From contig NZ_JACJJP010000001.1 in NCBI RefSeq assembly GCF_016900095.1, positions 62,001 to 126,000 of the forward strand: a stretch of 64,000 bases of DNA. The letters are read 5' to 3'. The notes below the pieces were generated by a model. That model searched no databases, was not told where the DNA came from, and saw only the letters and a list, made by a program, of their open reading frames with translations. The position numbers were made by a program, and so were the translations under genes. Of this stretch, positions 15,816 through 24,469 are shown in pieces; positions within the stretch are counted from its first letter, which is position 1; each line of letters opens with the position of its first letter. Source of the DNA: Gemmiger formicilis. Lineage in GTDB: Bacteria; Bacillota; Clostridia; Oscillospirales; Ruminococcaceae.

Positions 15816-16529
15816 TTATTCCTCCGTGATCAGTTTGTATCCCAGCCCCCGGGCCGTTATCAGGCTTTGCGGATGGGAAGGGTCGGCTTCCACCTTTTCC
15901 CGCAGATGCCGGATGTGCACGTTCAGGCTGTTTTCATAACCGTAATACCCCTGTCCCCACACCGACTGGCACACCGCGTCGTAGGTGACGATGTGTCCCC
16001 GGTTGTCCGCCAGCTTTTGCAGAATGGCCCGCTCGGTACCGGTCAGGGTCAGCAGCGTTCCGTCTTCACGCTGCACCGAAGCATCCCCCAGTTCCACCCT
16101 ACAGGCCGCCAGGTGCAGCACATCCGTCCGTCCCCTTTGTCCGCGCTGTCCCCAGACCCGGCGCAGAATCAGTTGAATGCGCAAAAGCAGTTCCTGGGTG
16201 AGAAAGGGCTTGGTCAGATAATCGTCCGCCCCCAGTCCCAGGCCAAACAGACGGTCGGCGTCGGCATCCCGGGCCGACAGGAACAAAACGGGAATCTCCC
16301 CTTCCCCGTTCAGTTCCCGGAACAGGGAAAAACCGTCCCCGTCCGGCAGGTTGATGTCCAGCACCATCAAGCCGGGGCGGGCCTTGGCAAAAACCTGTCT
16401 GGCCTGGGCGCAGGTTTCCGCCGTGCGCAGCCGGGTATACCCGGCCCCGCGCAGCGTCTGGCACAAAAGGTCCAGCAATTCCCGGTTGTCATCTATCAGC
16501 AGGATCTCCACATCCTGAATACGCTGCAT
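15816..16529 (-). CDS. OmpR/PhoB-family response regulator
   Basis: The 237-residue protein has a receiver domain with acidic pocket LIDDN, phospho-acceptor Asp in LMVLDINLPDGDGF, Thr/Ser switch FLSARD and Lys in YLTKPF. The winged helix at about 130-235 contains LTGTERAILQKLADNRG and the ending SLITARGLGYKL, typical of PhoB-like regulators. It is the first gene of the kinase pair, with ATG 16529 after GAGAGGA. Its likely target is the divergent ABC exporter, whose promoter carries three TTAAGS repeats at 11-base steps. Confidence 0.93.
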   Translation of the reverse strand: MQRIQDVEILLIDDNRELLDLLCQTLRGAGYTRLRTAETCAQARQVFAKARPGLMVLDINLPDGDGFSLFRELNGEGEIPVLFLSARDADADRLFGLGLGADDYLTKPFLTQELLLRIQLILRRVWGQRGQRGRTDVLHLAACRVELGDASVQREDGTLLTLTGTERAILQKLADNRGHIVTYDAVCQSVWGQGYYGYENSLNVHIRHLREKVEADPSHPQSLITARGLGYKLITEE

Positions 16530-16566
16530 GCTTATATCCTCTCTTCCCTTTGTATGGAACGCTTAT

Positions 16567-16595
16567 ATTATACGCTCCCTGTCACGGCATGGCCA
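16567..16595 (-). promoter_or_regulatory. Promoter of the two-component system
   Basis: On the minus strand TGGCCA, a 17-base spacer and a perfect TATAAT lie about 38 bases before the regulator ATG. Confidence 0.55.
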
Positions 16596-16611
16596 TCTTC
16601 CCGGGCAAAAT

Positions 16612-16665
16612 TTAAGGCAAAATTAAGCCCGGCATCACCCCGGATTAAGGCCGGCCTTGTATGCT
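16612..16665 (+). promoter_or_regulatory. ABC exporter promoter with response-regulator direct repeats
   Basis: TTAAGG (16612), TTAAGC (16623) and TTAAGG (16645) are spaced by 11 and 22 bases, so they lie on one face of the helix, as OmpR-family sites do. The -10 box TATGCT is at 16660-16665. The expected -35 position is a poor match (ACCCCG), as in activator-dependent promoters. A small hairpin GGTTGC-CAA-GCAACC (16677-16691) begins the leader. Confidence 0.6.
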
Positions 16666-16719
16666 GTGAACAGAGAGGTTGCCAAGCAACCCTCGCCATG
16701 CGAAAGGAGAAAACATGCC

Positions 16720-17643
16720 ATGACCAATATCATAGAGACCCATGATCTGTGCAAGATCTACGGCAGCCACGCCGCGGTGGAACATCTGGACCTGGTGGTA
16801 CCACAGGGGAGCGTGTACGGCTTTATCGGGCCGAACGGTGCGGGTAAAAGCACCACCATGAAAATGCTGCTGGGACTGATCCATCCCACCCAAGGCACCG
16901 TGCAACTGCTGGGGCAGCCGATGAACGACCGCAACCGTCTTTCCATTCTGCGCCATACCGGCAGCCTGATCGAATCACCCGCCGGGTACGCCCATCTGAC
17001 CGCCCAGGAGAATCTGCAGATAGTGGCGGATCTGAAGCAGGTTCCCCGCAAGGATATTGACCGGGTGCTGGAGATCGTCCATCTGCGGGAATACCGGCGG
17101 CGTAAGGTCGGGCAGTATTCTCTGGGCATGCGTCAGCGCCTGGGCATTGCCCAGGCGCTGCTGGGCAGCCCGGAACTTCTGATACTGGATGAGCCCACCA
17201 ACGGCCTGGACCCTGCCGGGATCCAGGAGATGCGCAGCCTGATTGCCGAGATGCCCTCCAGTTGCGGTGCCACGGTGCTGATTTCCAGTCACCTGCTCAG
17301 CGAACTGGAGATGATTGTGGACCGGGTGGGCGTCATCAACAACGGCCGACTGCTGTTTCAAGGGCCGCTGGACCAGCTGCGCCGGCACAGCCGGGGAGAT
17401 ATCCTGCTGGAAACCCTGGACCCGGACCGGGCCCGTCAGGTGCTTCTCGCCAACCGGGTTCGCGTCCGCGACGGCAATTCTCCCCAGTGCCTGATACTGC
17501 CCGCCCTGACCGATGCACCTCTGGCCGAACTGGTGCGGCGACTGGCCGACCAGGGCGCCGGTGTGGTGGGGGTGACACGGCGTACCAAGACGCTGGAAGA
17601 AATCTTCCTGAGTCTGACCGAACACGGCGAGGAGGTGGGCTGA
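16720..17643 (+). CDS. ABC transporter ATP-binding protein, bacitracin/lantibiotic exporter type
   Basis: A 307-residue ATPase of the BcrA/LanF class. It has Walker A GPNGAGKSTTMKM (about 35-47), the Q-loop region, the signature YSLGMRQRLGIAQALLG and Walker B LLILDEPTNGLDP, followed by the H-loop in ISSHLLSELE. The C-terminal 90 residues are a family extension of low conservation. ATG 16720 follows AAAGGAG. The two permease genes follow at once (ATG next to the stop) so the three form one transporter. It probably removes a cationic peptide from the membrane, under the divergent two-component system. The substrate is inferred by family resemblance. Confidence 0.93.
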   Translation: MTNIIETHDLCKIYGSHAAVEHLDLVVPQGSVYGFIGPNGAGKSTTMKMLLGLIHPTQGTVQLLGQPMNDRNRLSILRHTGSLIESPAGYAHLTAQENLQIVADLKQVPRKDIDRVLEIVHLREYRRRKVGQYSLGMRQRLGIAQALLGSPELLILDEPTNGLDPAGIQEMRSLIAEMPSSCGATVLISSHLLSELEMIVDRVGVINNGRLLFQGPLDQLRRHSRGDILLETLDPDRARQVLLANRVRVRDGNSPQCLILPALTDAPLAELVRRLADQGAGVVGVTRRTKTLEEIFLSLTEHGEEVG

Positions 17644-18390
17644 ATGAAAGTCTTTTGGGCCGAGATCCAGAAAGCCCATCGCCGCCATGATCTGCCTGTA
17701 GCGGTGGGCGTTGCGCTGATTGTGGTGTTGTGGGCTTCCGCCAGTTCCCCCACCACCGCCGACGAATTGGCCACCGGATACAGCGGGCTGCTGTACACCC
17801 TGCCTATCATGAATGCGGTGGTCATGCCGGTGGGGATGGCGGCCCTGGCCAGCCGCATCTGGGACGCCGAGACCAAGGGCCAGACCTGCAAACTGCTGTT
17901 CACCCTGCAAAGCCGGGACAGCCTGTTTGCCGCCAAAGTTGCTCTGGGCATGCTGGAGAATCTGCTGGTCTGTGCTCTGGAATGTCTGGCTCTGCCCCTG
18001 CTGGGAGCATTCCGGGGTTTTACCGAATCCGTAAACGCCGGACTCTGTGTATGGCTGGTACTGTGTACCTTCTGCGTGAACGGCATGCTGTATTTTCTTT
18101 CCTTCCTGCTCAGCATCCGGGTGGAAAATCAGGTGGCAGCTTTGGCGGTGGGATTTTGCGGTGCCCTGATCGGGCTGTTTGCTGCCTTTATGCCCCGTTG
18201 GTTTTCCTATCTGGTTCCCTTCGGTTACTATGTACCTTTGAGCCCTGTGGGGATGAACTGGGATTCCGATACCCGCATTGCGGAATTTTTTGTGCGTCCG
18301 CTGTGTCTGCCTTTGCTGGCGGGCACAGTGATTCTGGCGGCAGCGCTGGCCTTGCTGTGCCGCCGGGCAATCCGGAACAAGGAGGTATAA
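17644..18390 (+). CDS. ABC transporter permease, lantibiotic-immunity (LanE/G) type, first subunit
   Basis: The 248-residue membrane protein has about six hydrophobic helices (near 20-36, 50-72, 100-120, 130-158, 165-188, 218-240). Size and layout fit the LanEG/MutG permeases that pair as heterodimers with a BcrA-like ATPase. The short N-terminus MKVFWAEIQKAHRRHD is typical of these permeases. It begins immediately after the ATPase stop and is followed after 3 bases by the second permease. Sequence in this family is poorly conserved, so the assignment rests mainly on length, topology and gene order. Confidence 0.85.
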   Translation: MKVFWAEIQKAHRRHDLPVAVGVALIVVLWASASSPTTADELATGYSGLLYTLPIMNAVVMPVGMAALASRIWDAETKGQTCKLLFTLQSRDSLFAAKVALGMLENLLVCALECLALPLLGAFRGFTESVNAGLCVWLVLCTFCVNGMLYFLSFLLSIRVENQVAALAVGFCGALIGLFAAFMPRWFSYLVPFGYYVPLSPVGMNWDSDTRIAEFFVRPLCLPLLAGTVILAAALALLCRRAIRNKEV

Positions 18391-18393
18391 GCT

Positions 18394-19131
18394 ATGCTGC
18401 TGCGCTGTATTCTGGCCGAAAACCGCAAACTGCACGGTGCGGCCATCTGGCTGGTGTTTCTGATTGTGCCGATGCTGTCGGCTTTGTACGGGACCTTCAA
18501 TTTTTTGCAGAACCTGGAACTGCTGGACTTCGACTGGTACAATCTATGGACCCAGCACACCCTGTTCTACACTCTCTTTTTCTTCGCCCCCATGGTAGGG
18601 GTGTACGCCGCCTACCTGTGGCGGCTGGAACACCTGGGCCACAACTGGAACCTGATCATGTCCGCTCCGGTACATCGTTCCTATCTGTTTGTGGCCAAAT
18701 TCCTGGTGGTGGCCAAGATGACCCTGCTGACCCAAGGGTGGGTATTTCTTCTGTATCTGGCGGCCGGCAAACTGTGGGCCCGGCTGCCGGGCTGGCCGCC
18801 TGCCCAGATCATTCTGTGGCTGCTGCGCGGGGTATTGGGCAGTCTGGGCGTGATTGCCTTTGAACTGTTGCTGGCCATGGTCATCCGCAGTTTTGCCGTA
18901 CCTGTTCTGGTGGGCCTTGCCGGCGGTGTAAGCGGGATGCTGGCCGTCAGCAAAGGATTGTCCCTGCTGTGGCCCTTTGCCCTGATGCAGGCCGGGATGA
19001 ACGCCAACCGCAAGGAGGATATGCTGGGCGGGCAGCATCTGCCCTTTGTTCTGGCCTGCCTGGTGTGGGCGGGAATTTTTCTGGCCGTGGCAGCGTTATT
19101 GCTGCGGGCACGGGATGTACGCGCGGAATAA
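18394..19131 (+). CDS. ABC transporter permease, lantibiotic-immunity type, second subunit
   Basis: A 245-residue membrane protein with about six hydrophobic helices, starting MLLRCILAENRKLHGA and ending with a basic tail. The amphipathic start and the central HNWNLIMSAPVHRSYLFVAKF stretch resemble MutG/LanG permeases. It should pair with the permease at 17644-18390 to form the membrane channel. The ribosome site AAGGAGG lies within the end of the previous gene. No terminator is obvious after it, and a TATAAT box at 19161-19166 belongs to the next gene. Confidence 0.85.
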   Translation: MLLRCILAENRKLHGAAIWLVFLIVPMLSALYGTFNFLQNLELLDFDWYNLWTQHTLFYTLFFFAPMVGVYAAYLWRLEHLGHNWNLIMSAPVHRSYLFVAKFLVVAKMTLLTQGWVFLLYLAAGKLWARLPGWPPAQIILWLLRGVLGSLGVIAFELLLAMVIRSFAVPVLVGLAGGVSGMLAVSKGLSLLWPFALMQAGMNANRKEDMLGGQHLPFVLACLVWAGIFLAVAALLLRARDVRAE

Positions 19132-19203
19132 TTTTTCTGGCTTTTTGAAGGATTTTGCGGTATAATGGGCCGGTAAACCTTGTTGGAGGAGGGACCTTGG
19201 CCG

Positions 19204-19596
19204 ATGACTGCCAACGCTGCCGATTTTTCCGGGCCAACCTGCGGACGCCGGTACGAAAAGGAACTGGAAACGCATTTTCGGGATTGCCTGTTGTTTTATC
19301 TGGACGGGCGCATCAAGTTTGAACGGTACTGTTACGGTGAAGCCGCCTGTCTGGTGTTCAGTGTGTGGGCCCACGGTTTTGATGAAGACGGCCGGATCCG
19401 TTGGGACAAGGAGCCCGAGTTCGAAACCGACCAGAAGGCCCTGCCCCGGGTGCTGACCGATGTGCAGGAAGACGGCACCGCCCTGCAGTTTGACTGCGCC
19501 CGTAAACGGTATGTGATGACCGAAGAGTTTGACACCGACAAGATGAACGGCTACAGCCGATTCAAAGTATTTTTGCTTCGACAGACCCATCGCTGA
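19204..19596 (+). CDS. Hypothetical protein, 130 residues
   Basis: I do not recognise this protein. It is acidic, without signal peptide or membrane segment. It has CGRRYEKELETHFRDCLLFY near the start and a beta-rich centre with FSVWAHGFDEDGRIRWDKEP. ATG 19204 is used because GGAGGAGGG lies about 12 bases upstream; a TTG at 19180 would sit on the ribosome site. A perfect TATAAT at 19161-19166 probably drives it, though no good -35 box is visible. It stands alone between the ABC exporter and the ECF sigma operon, with a terminator after it. Confidence 0.65.
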   Translation: MTANAADFSGPTCGRRYEKELETHFRDCLLFYLDGRIKFERYCYGEAACLVFSVWAHGFDEDGRIRWDKEPEFETDQKALPRVLTDVQEDGTALQFDCARKRYVMTEEFDTDKMNGYSRFKVFLLRQTHR

Positions 19597-19601
19597 TCTG
19601 C

Positions 19602-19645
19602 AAAAACCGGGTATTCCTTCACGGGACACCCGGTTTTTTCTTTTT
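19602..19645 (+). terminator. Terminator after the hypothetical gene
   Basis: AAAACCGGGT (19603-19612) and ACCCGGTTTT (19628-19637) form the stem, followed by TTCTTTTTG. Confidence 0.88.
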
Positions 19646-19650
19646 GGGTG

Positions 19651-19678
19651 TGTAACGAATTCATATTTCCGGCGTCTA
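19651..19678 (+). promoter_or_regulatory. ECF-type promoter, likely autoregulated
   Basis: TGTAAC, a 16-base spacer and CGTCTA have the AAC and CGTC cores typical of ECF sigma promoters. It lies 44 bases before the sigma gene, as expected for autoregulation. Confidence 0.7.
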
Positions 19679-19721
19679 ATTTACAGGAACGTTCCCAATC
19701 CAAAGCAAGGAGGTGATGCCT

Positions 19722-20219
19722 GTGAACCGGAAAGACTTTGAGCAGATTTATCTAGAATACTACAAGCCCGTGTACGCTTTTCTGCTGACCCGCTGCGCAG
19801 ACGAGTCTCTGGCCGCCGACCTGACCCAGGAAACCTTCTTCAAGGCGCTGAAAAGCATCGGACAGTTTCGCGGAGAATCCTCCCTGAATGTGTGGCTGTG
19901 CGGCATAGCCAAAAACACCCTGGTCAGCCATTGGCGGCGGCATCGGCGGGAAATGCCGATGGAAGAACCGCTTCTTGCCCAGGATTCACCCGCCTCCGCG
20001 CAGCCTTCCCCGGCTGTGGGGGTGGAGGCCGCCGAACAGAAGCTGGATCTGCACCGCGCGCTGCACGCCCTGCCGGAACCGTATCGGGAAGTATTCTGGC
20101 TGCGGGTATACGGAGAACTTTCTTTTGCAGACATTGCTGCGCTGTTTCAGAAAACCGAGACCTGGGCACGGGTGACCTTTTACCGTGCCCGCACCAAACT
20201 GAAGGAGGCCTTGACATGA
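19722..20219 (+). CDS. ECF RNA polymerase sigma factor
   Basis: This 165-residue sigma-70 family protein has region 2 (about 8-75, with FLLTRCADESLAADLTQETF and ALKSIGQFRGESSLNVWL) and region 4 (about 105-160, with ALPEPYREVFWLRVYGELSF and a helix-turn-helix). The linker between them is acidic. GTG 19722 is chosen since AAGGAGGTG at 19707-19715 lies 8 bases before it; the earlier GTG and ATG are inside the ribosome site. Its stop overlaps the anti-sigma ATG (ATGA). It probably redirects RNA polymerase to a stress regulon; the signal is unknown. Confidence 0.92.
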   Translation: MNRKDFEQIYLEYYKPVYAFLLTRCADESLAADLTQETFFKALKSIGQFRGESSLNVWLCGIAKNTLVSHWRRHRREMPMEEPLLAQDSPASAQPSPAVGVEAAEQKLDLHRALHALPEPYREVFWLRVYGELSFADIAALFQKTETWARVTFYRARTKLKEALT

Positions 20220-20905
20220 CTCTTCCCTGCTATCTGGTCCGGGACCTGCTGCCGCTGTACCACGACAACCTGTGTGCGCCGGACACCGCAAAGGATGTGA
20301 GCAAGCACCTGGAAACCTGCGAAAGCTGCCGCACCGCCCTGCAAGCCCTGGACATGCCCGACGGCGCTTCTCCCACGTATGAAGAAGAGGATCTGCAGCG
20401 GGCGCAGGCTCTGCAACTGCTGCACCGCAGGCTGCTCCGCAGCCGGGTCCTTACGGTGCTTGTTTCCGCGCTGGCGGTTCTTCTGCTTCTGGTTGCGGGG
20501 GCCTATTTCACCCATGCTTATTTTTCCACCCGGTATCTGGATGCCGACCCGGCAGCGCTTCAGGTCAGCCGGGAAAATGATGTTCTGTATCTGGCGTCCG
20601 GTTCCGGCGTGAAAGCCAACCGCATGAGCGCCACCGTATGCGAATACGGCGGCGACACTGTGGTAGTATTCAGTGTATACGGCAGTGTGTGGGACAGCTG
20701 GTTCGGCAGCGGTTTGCCCGCCGGCGGGCTGAACCTGGTGCGCAACGGTGAGGTGAAAAAGGCCTACTACCTGCCCTACCGGGACTATCTGTCCGTGTTT
20801 GACCGTTCCGATCCGGAATCGGCCGTGTTTCTCACCGAGAATTCGGAACTGACGGCTCTGCCCCCCGATGCCGTGCTCATGTGGCAGGCCGGAACGAATG
20901 GCTGA
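20216..20905 (+). CDS. Zinc-type membrane anti-sigma factor
   Basis: The 229-residue protein begins with a ZAS domain: Cys5, then DLLPLYHDNL and His31-X3-Cys35-X2-Cys38 (KHLETCESC). A single membrane segment lies at about 75-98 (LVSALAVLLLLVAGAYF), followed by a 130-residue extracytoplasmic domain. This layout is that of RsiW-like anti-sigma factors, which hold the partner sigma at the membrane until a signal triggers proteolysis or release. It is translationally coupled to the sigma gene by the ATGA overlap. The outer domain matches no family that I recognise. Confidence 0.9.
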   Translation: MTLPCYLVRDLLPLYHDNLCAPDTAKDVSKHLETCESCRTALQALDMPDGASPTYEEEDLQRAQALQLLHRRLLRSRVLTVLVSALAVLLLLVAGAYFTHAYFSTRYLDADPAALQVSRENDVLYLASGSGVKANRMSATVCEYGGDTVVVFSVYGSVWDSWFGSGLPAGGLNLVRNGEVKKAYYLPYRDYLSVFDRSDPESAVFLTENSELTALPPDAVLMWQAGTNG

Positions 20906-20926
20906 GGCCCCACCCAAAAAACACAG

Positions 20927-20976
20927 CAAAAAACCTCCCGGCCACCGTCTGGATACGGCTACCGGGAGGTTTTTAT
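20927..20976. terminator. Bidirectional terminator between anti-sigma gene and pdp
   Basis: AAACCTCCCGG (20931-20941) and CCGGGAGGTTT (20962-20972) form the stem. A run of A before and T after it gives U tracts on both strands. Confidence 0.9.
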
Positions 20977-20981
20977 GTATT

Positions 20982-22304
20982 TCAGAACCGTTCCACACCC
21001 TGGGGGGTAACCCGGGCATAGATCAGCGGCGGTTCCGCCGGCTTTTGCGCCCCGATGGTCAGGCTGCGGCAGAAGGTTGCCTCCGCACCGCGGAACAGCG
21101 CGGGATCATCGGCGTACAGGGTGGCAATGGCCTGCCCGCTGTGCACCGCATCCCCCAGTTTTTTGTGCAGGACAATGCCCGCGGCAAAATCGATGGTATC
21201 TTCCTTGGTTTGCCGCCCAGCCCCCAGCAGTACGCTGGCAACGCCGATGTCCTCCACATTGTGGGCGGTGATATAACCGTCGGCCCGGGCGGAAATATCA
21301 TACGAATAGCGGGCTTTGGGGAATCTGGACGGGTCTTTCAGCACCGACGTGTCCCCGCCCTGGGCTTCAAACATCTGGCAGCATTTGGCAAAGGCGGTGC
21401 CATTGTTGAGCACCGATTCTGCCAGCGCCCGGCAGGTCTTGAAGTCCCCCTTGCCGGCCAGCAGCAACATGTTGGTGGCCAGCTGCAGGCAGACCTCGGT
21501 GAGGTCTGCGGGGCCTTTGCCCTGCAGCACGGCCATGCTCTCCTGTACTTCCAGGGCGTTGCCGATGTTATGGCCCAGCGGCCGGTCCATATCGGTGATG
21601 AGTGCTGCCATCTTGCGCCCATGGGCCGTGCCGATGGAGACCATCAGACGGGCCAGTTCAATGGCATCGTCCAGGTTCTGCATGAAAGCGCCGGTGCCCA
21701 TGGTCACATCCAGCAGAATGGCGTCCGAACCGGCAGCCAGCTTTTTGGACATGATGGAGGAAGCAATCAGCGGAATACAGCCCACCGTGGCCGTCACATC
21801 CCGCAGGGCATACAGCTTTTTATCGGCCACGGCAATCTCACCGCTCTGGCCGATGACCGACAGCCCGATGCGCCGCACCTGGGCAAAGAATTCTTCCTGG
21901 GTGAGAGACGTACGGGTGCCGGGCACCGCTTCCATCTTGTCGATGGTGCCGCCGGTATGCCCCAACCCCCGGCCGCTCATCTTGGCCACCGGCACACCGC
22001 AGGCCGCCACAATGGGCGCCACCACCAGGGTGGTCTTGTCCCCTACCCCGCCGGTGGAGTGCTTGTCCACCTTGATGCCGGGAATGGGAGAAAGATCCAC
22101 CATATCCCCGGAATGGGCCATGACTTCGGTGAGGATGGCGGTCTCGGCATCGGTCATCCCTTTGAGATAGATCGCCATAAGCAGCGCACTCATCTGATAA
22201 TCGGGGATGGTGCCCGCCACATAGCCGTTGACGGCAAAGGCGATTTCTTCGTCGGAAAGGACGTTGCCGTCCCGCTTGCTGGCAATGATGTCGTACATGC
22301 GCAT
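20982..22304 (-). CDS. pdp: Pyrimidine-nucleoside phosphorylase
   Basis: A 440-residue family 3 glycosyltransferase-type phosphorylase that splits uridine, thymidine or deoxyuridine into base and (deoxy)ribose 1-phosphate. The start MRMYDIIASKRDGNVLSDEE and the signature SGRGLGHTGGTIDKMEAVPG are diagnostic. The phosphate loop DKHSTGGVGDKTTL is intact. ATG 22304 follows AAAGGGGGA, and the upstream in-frame extension is not family-like. It is the last gene of the nupO-nupP-nupQ-pdp set and so acts on nucleosides brought in by that transporter. I cannot separate Pdp from a thymidine-specific DeoA with certainty. Confidence 0.92.
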   Translation of the reverse strand: MRMYDIIASKRDGNVLSDEEIAFAVNGYVAGTIPDYQMSALLMAIYLKGMTDAETAILTEVMAHSGDMVDLSPIPGIKVDKHSTGGVGDKTTLVVAPIVAACGVPVAKMSGRGLGHTGGTIDKMEAVPGTRTSLTQEEFFAQVRRIGLSVIGQSGEIAVADKKLYALRDVTATVGCIPLIASSIMSKKLAAGSDAILLDVTMGTGAFMQNLDDAIELARLMVSIGTAHGRKMAALITDMDRPLGHNIGNALEVQESMAVLQGKGPADLTEVCLQLATNMLLLAGKGDFKTCRALAESVLNNGTAFAKCCQMFEAQGGDTSVLKDPSRFPKARYSYDISARADGYITAHNVEDIGVASVLLGAGRQTKEDTIDFAAGIVLHKKLGDAVHSGQAIATLYADDPALFRGAEATFCRSLTIGAQKPAEPPLIYARVTPQGVERF

Positions 22305-22351
22305 GTTGTGGTCCCCCTTTCGGAGCGCCGCCGCGCAGCGGCAAAAACAGA

Positions 22352-22377
22352 GAAATGCCGCCCGCAGACGGCATTTC
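22352..22377 (-). terminator. Weak intra-operon terminator or processing hairpin
   Basis: On the minus strand GAAATGCCG and CGGCATTTC form a 9-base stem, followed by TCTGTTTTTG and a second small stem. It lies between nupQ and pdp and may reduce pdp expression. Confidence 0.45.
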
Positions 22378-22392
22378 GTGGGTTTGGATGAA

Positions 22393-23310
22393 TCAGCGGC
22401 TGCCCTTGTCGTAGGGGATGCCTTCGGCCTTGGGGGCCATGCTGTTCTTGCTGGTGAAGGCCAGGATGACCATGGAGGCAATGAAGGGCATCATATTGTA
22501 GATGTTGGACGACCAGCCCAACTGGGACAGGATGGTGGCATCCGCAATATTGGCCAGGCTCTTGAACACGGCAAAGAACATGGCCGCACCGAAGATGTGC
22601 ACGGGCTTCCACTGGCCGAAGATCATGACCGCCAGTGCCAGGAAACCGGTGCCGGCCACGCCGACCTCAAAGTTCCAGGTCTGCACGCTGGGAATGATAT
22701 ACGCCAGGCCGCCGATGCCGCCCAGCAGGCCGGAAATCAGCACGCCGCTGTAGCGCATCTTGTAGACATTGATGCCCACCGAGTCCGCAGCCTGAGGATG
22801 CTCGCCGCAGGCGCGCAGGCGCAGGCCGAACCGGGTCTTGTACATCACGATATAGCTGATGACAAGCAGCACGATGCCCAGCGGCACGAAAACGCTGAGT
22901 TCCAGACCACCGATCTTGAACAGAAACGCATTGTTGGTGTAATCGATCTTGGCGGAGGTGGAACCGTTGAAGTTCTTGGCCAGGATGATGGCAATGGCGG
23001 TGGCCAGCATATTCAAGGCTGTACCGCCGATGGTTTGGTCGGCTTTCAGGTGTATGGAGGCAAAGGCCAGCAGTAAGGAGAAGACCATACCGGACAATGC
23101 CGCCACCAGAATGGACACCGCCACGATGACGAAGGCCGGCAGCGAGTTGGGCAGCATGGCCACCGCCAGAACGCCGCCCAGGCCACCGATGACCATGATG
23201 CCTTCCAGCGCGATGTTGATGATGCCGGAATGTTCGCTGAACATGCCGCCCAGCGCCACCAGCATCAGGACAATGCCATACAACAGGGTATACTTGATCA
23301 GCAGCAGCAT
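22393..23310 (-). CDS. nupQ: Nucleoside ABC transporter permease NupQ/YufQ type
   Basis: The 305-residue protein has eight to ten hydrophobic helices and belongs to the BPD_transp_2 (branched-chain/ribose type) permeases. The motif SGIINIALEGIMVIGGLGGV near residue 27 and GLRLRACGEHPQAADSVGINVYKMRY in the cytoplasmic loop are typical of nucleoside (RnsD/NupQ) subunits. ATG 23310 lies one base from the stop of nupP, so the genes are coupled. With nupP it forms the membrane channel for nucleosides delivered by the BMP lipoproteins. Substrate preference is inferred from the salvage genes around it. Confidence 0.92.
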   Translation of the reverse strand: MLLLIKYTLLYGIVLMLVALGGMFSEHSGIINIALEGIMVIGGLGGVLAVAMLPNSLPAFVIVAVSILVAALSGMVFSLLLAFASIHLKADQTIGGTALNMLATAIAIILAKNFNGSTSAKIDYTNNAFLFKIGGLELSVFVPLGIVLLVISYIVMYKTRFGLRLRACGEHPQAADSVGINVYKMRYSGVLISGLLGGIGGLAYIIPSVQTWNFEVGVAGTGFLALAVMIFGQWKPVHIFGAAMFFAVFKSLANIADATILSQLGWSSNIYNMMPFIASMVILAFTSKNSMAPKAEGIPYDKGSR

Positions 23311-23311
23311 G

Positions 23312-24466
23312 TCATTTGCCCTCCTTCTTGGTCTGTGCGGCCGGTTCGGCATTGGCGTCCGGGGCATCCTTGTCCGCATGGAGTTTCTTGGCGATGACGC
23401 CGCGGAACAGCATGGCGAAGGCACACAGATAGATGATGATACCGGAAATCAGGTCGGCGATCTCGGTGGGGAAATAGCGGGTAGGCAGGAAGCTGCCGCC
23501 CACCGTGATGTGCGAGATGAACAGCGAGGAGAAAATCGTGCCGATGGGGTTGGAGGACGCCAGCAACGCGGTGGCGATTCCGTTGAAGCCCATGGCCGGC
23601 AGGCTGGTGCTGTTCAGGGGGTTCCATTCGGCACCGGCGGACAGGTACAGCAGTCCGGCGCCAAAACCGGCCAGCGCCCCCGCGATGGTCATGGACAGGA
23701 TGACATTTTTCTTTTCGTTGATACCGGCGTACCGGGCCGCATTCTTGTTCAGGCCCACCGCCTTGAGTTCATAGCCGAAGGTGGTTTTTTCCAGAATCAC
23801 CCACACCACAACAGCCGCCGCGATGGCCAGGAAGATGGCGATGGTGGTGCTGGACGTATGGAAGAGGTCGGACAAACCGCAGGACGGAATCAGCGCGCCG
23901 GGCGCACGGTCCGCCAGTTTCCAGGTGCGGGTGTTGTTGGCGTCGTACATGGCGCCGGTACCGCGGGCGTAGATGATCTCGTTGACCATATACAGCCCGA
24001 TCCAGTTGAACATGATGGAGGTGATGACCTCGTTGATGTTCAGATATGCCTTGAAGATGCCGGGAATGGCGCCCCAGACCGCGCCGAACAGGGCGGAGGC
24101 CAGCAGGCAGACATACCAGGGCAGGTTGAGGATCAGGGCGCAGTACAGCGCGCCGAAGGCCCCCAGGGTATACTGTCCGGCTGCGCCGATGTTGAACAGG
24201 CCGGTTTTGAAGGCAAAGGCCACCGAAAGACCGGTCATGATCAGGGGGGCGGAGTTGGTCAGGGTCTTGCCCACACCGTAGGGGAAGTCATAAAAACCGC
24301 CCTGGATGATGCGCAGGAACCCCTGGTCCCAGGCATGGCCGGGATTGATGATGAAGAGTGCCACCAGGCCGACCACCAGGCCGATCAGGATGCACAGAAG
24401 AGCGGCCAGCACACTGCTGCTGCGCTGCAGCATGCCTGCGCCCAGATTGCTTTTGTTACGGCTCAT
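23312..24466 (-). CDS. nupP: Nucleoside ABC transporter permease NupP/YufP type
   Basis: A 384-residue permease of the BPD_transp_2 family with an N-terminal basic start [11 protein letters not shown], ten or so membrane helices, and the family segment [20 protein letters not shown]. The loop [20 protein letters not shown] corresponds to the ATPase-contact loop. It is longer than NupQ because of a periplasmic loop around 150-200, as in YufP. The C-terminal tail is charged. It begins 3 bases after the nupO stop and ends one base before nupQ, so translation is linked along the operon. Confidence 0.92.
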   Translation of the reverse strand: MSRNKSNLGAGMLQRSSSVLAALLCILIGLVVGLVALFIINPGHAWDQGFLRIIQGGFYDFPYGVGKTLTNSAPLIMTGLSVAFAFKTGLFNIGAAGQYTLGAFGALYCALILNLPWYVCLLASALFGAVWGAIPGIFKAYLNINEVITSIMFNWIGLYMVNEIIYARGTGAMYDANNTRTWKLADRAPGALIPSCGLSDLFHTSSTTIAIFLAIAAAVVVWVILEKTTFGYELKAVGLNKNAARYAGINEKKNVILSMTIAGALAGFGAGLLYLSAGAEWNPLNSTSLPAMGFNGIATALLASSNPIGTIFSSLFISHITVGGSFLPTRYFPTEIADLISGIIIYLCAFAMLFRGVIAKKLHADKDAPDANAEPAAQTKKEGK

Positions 24467-24469
24467 GGC

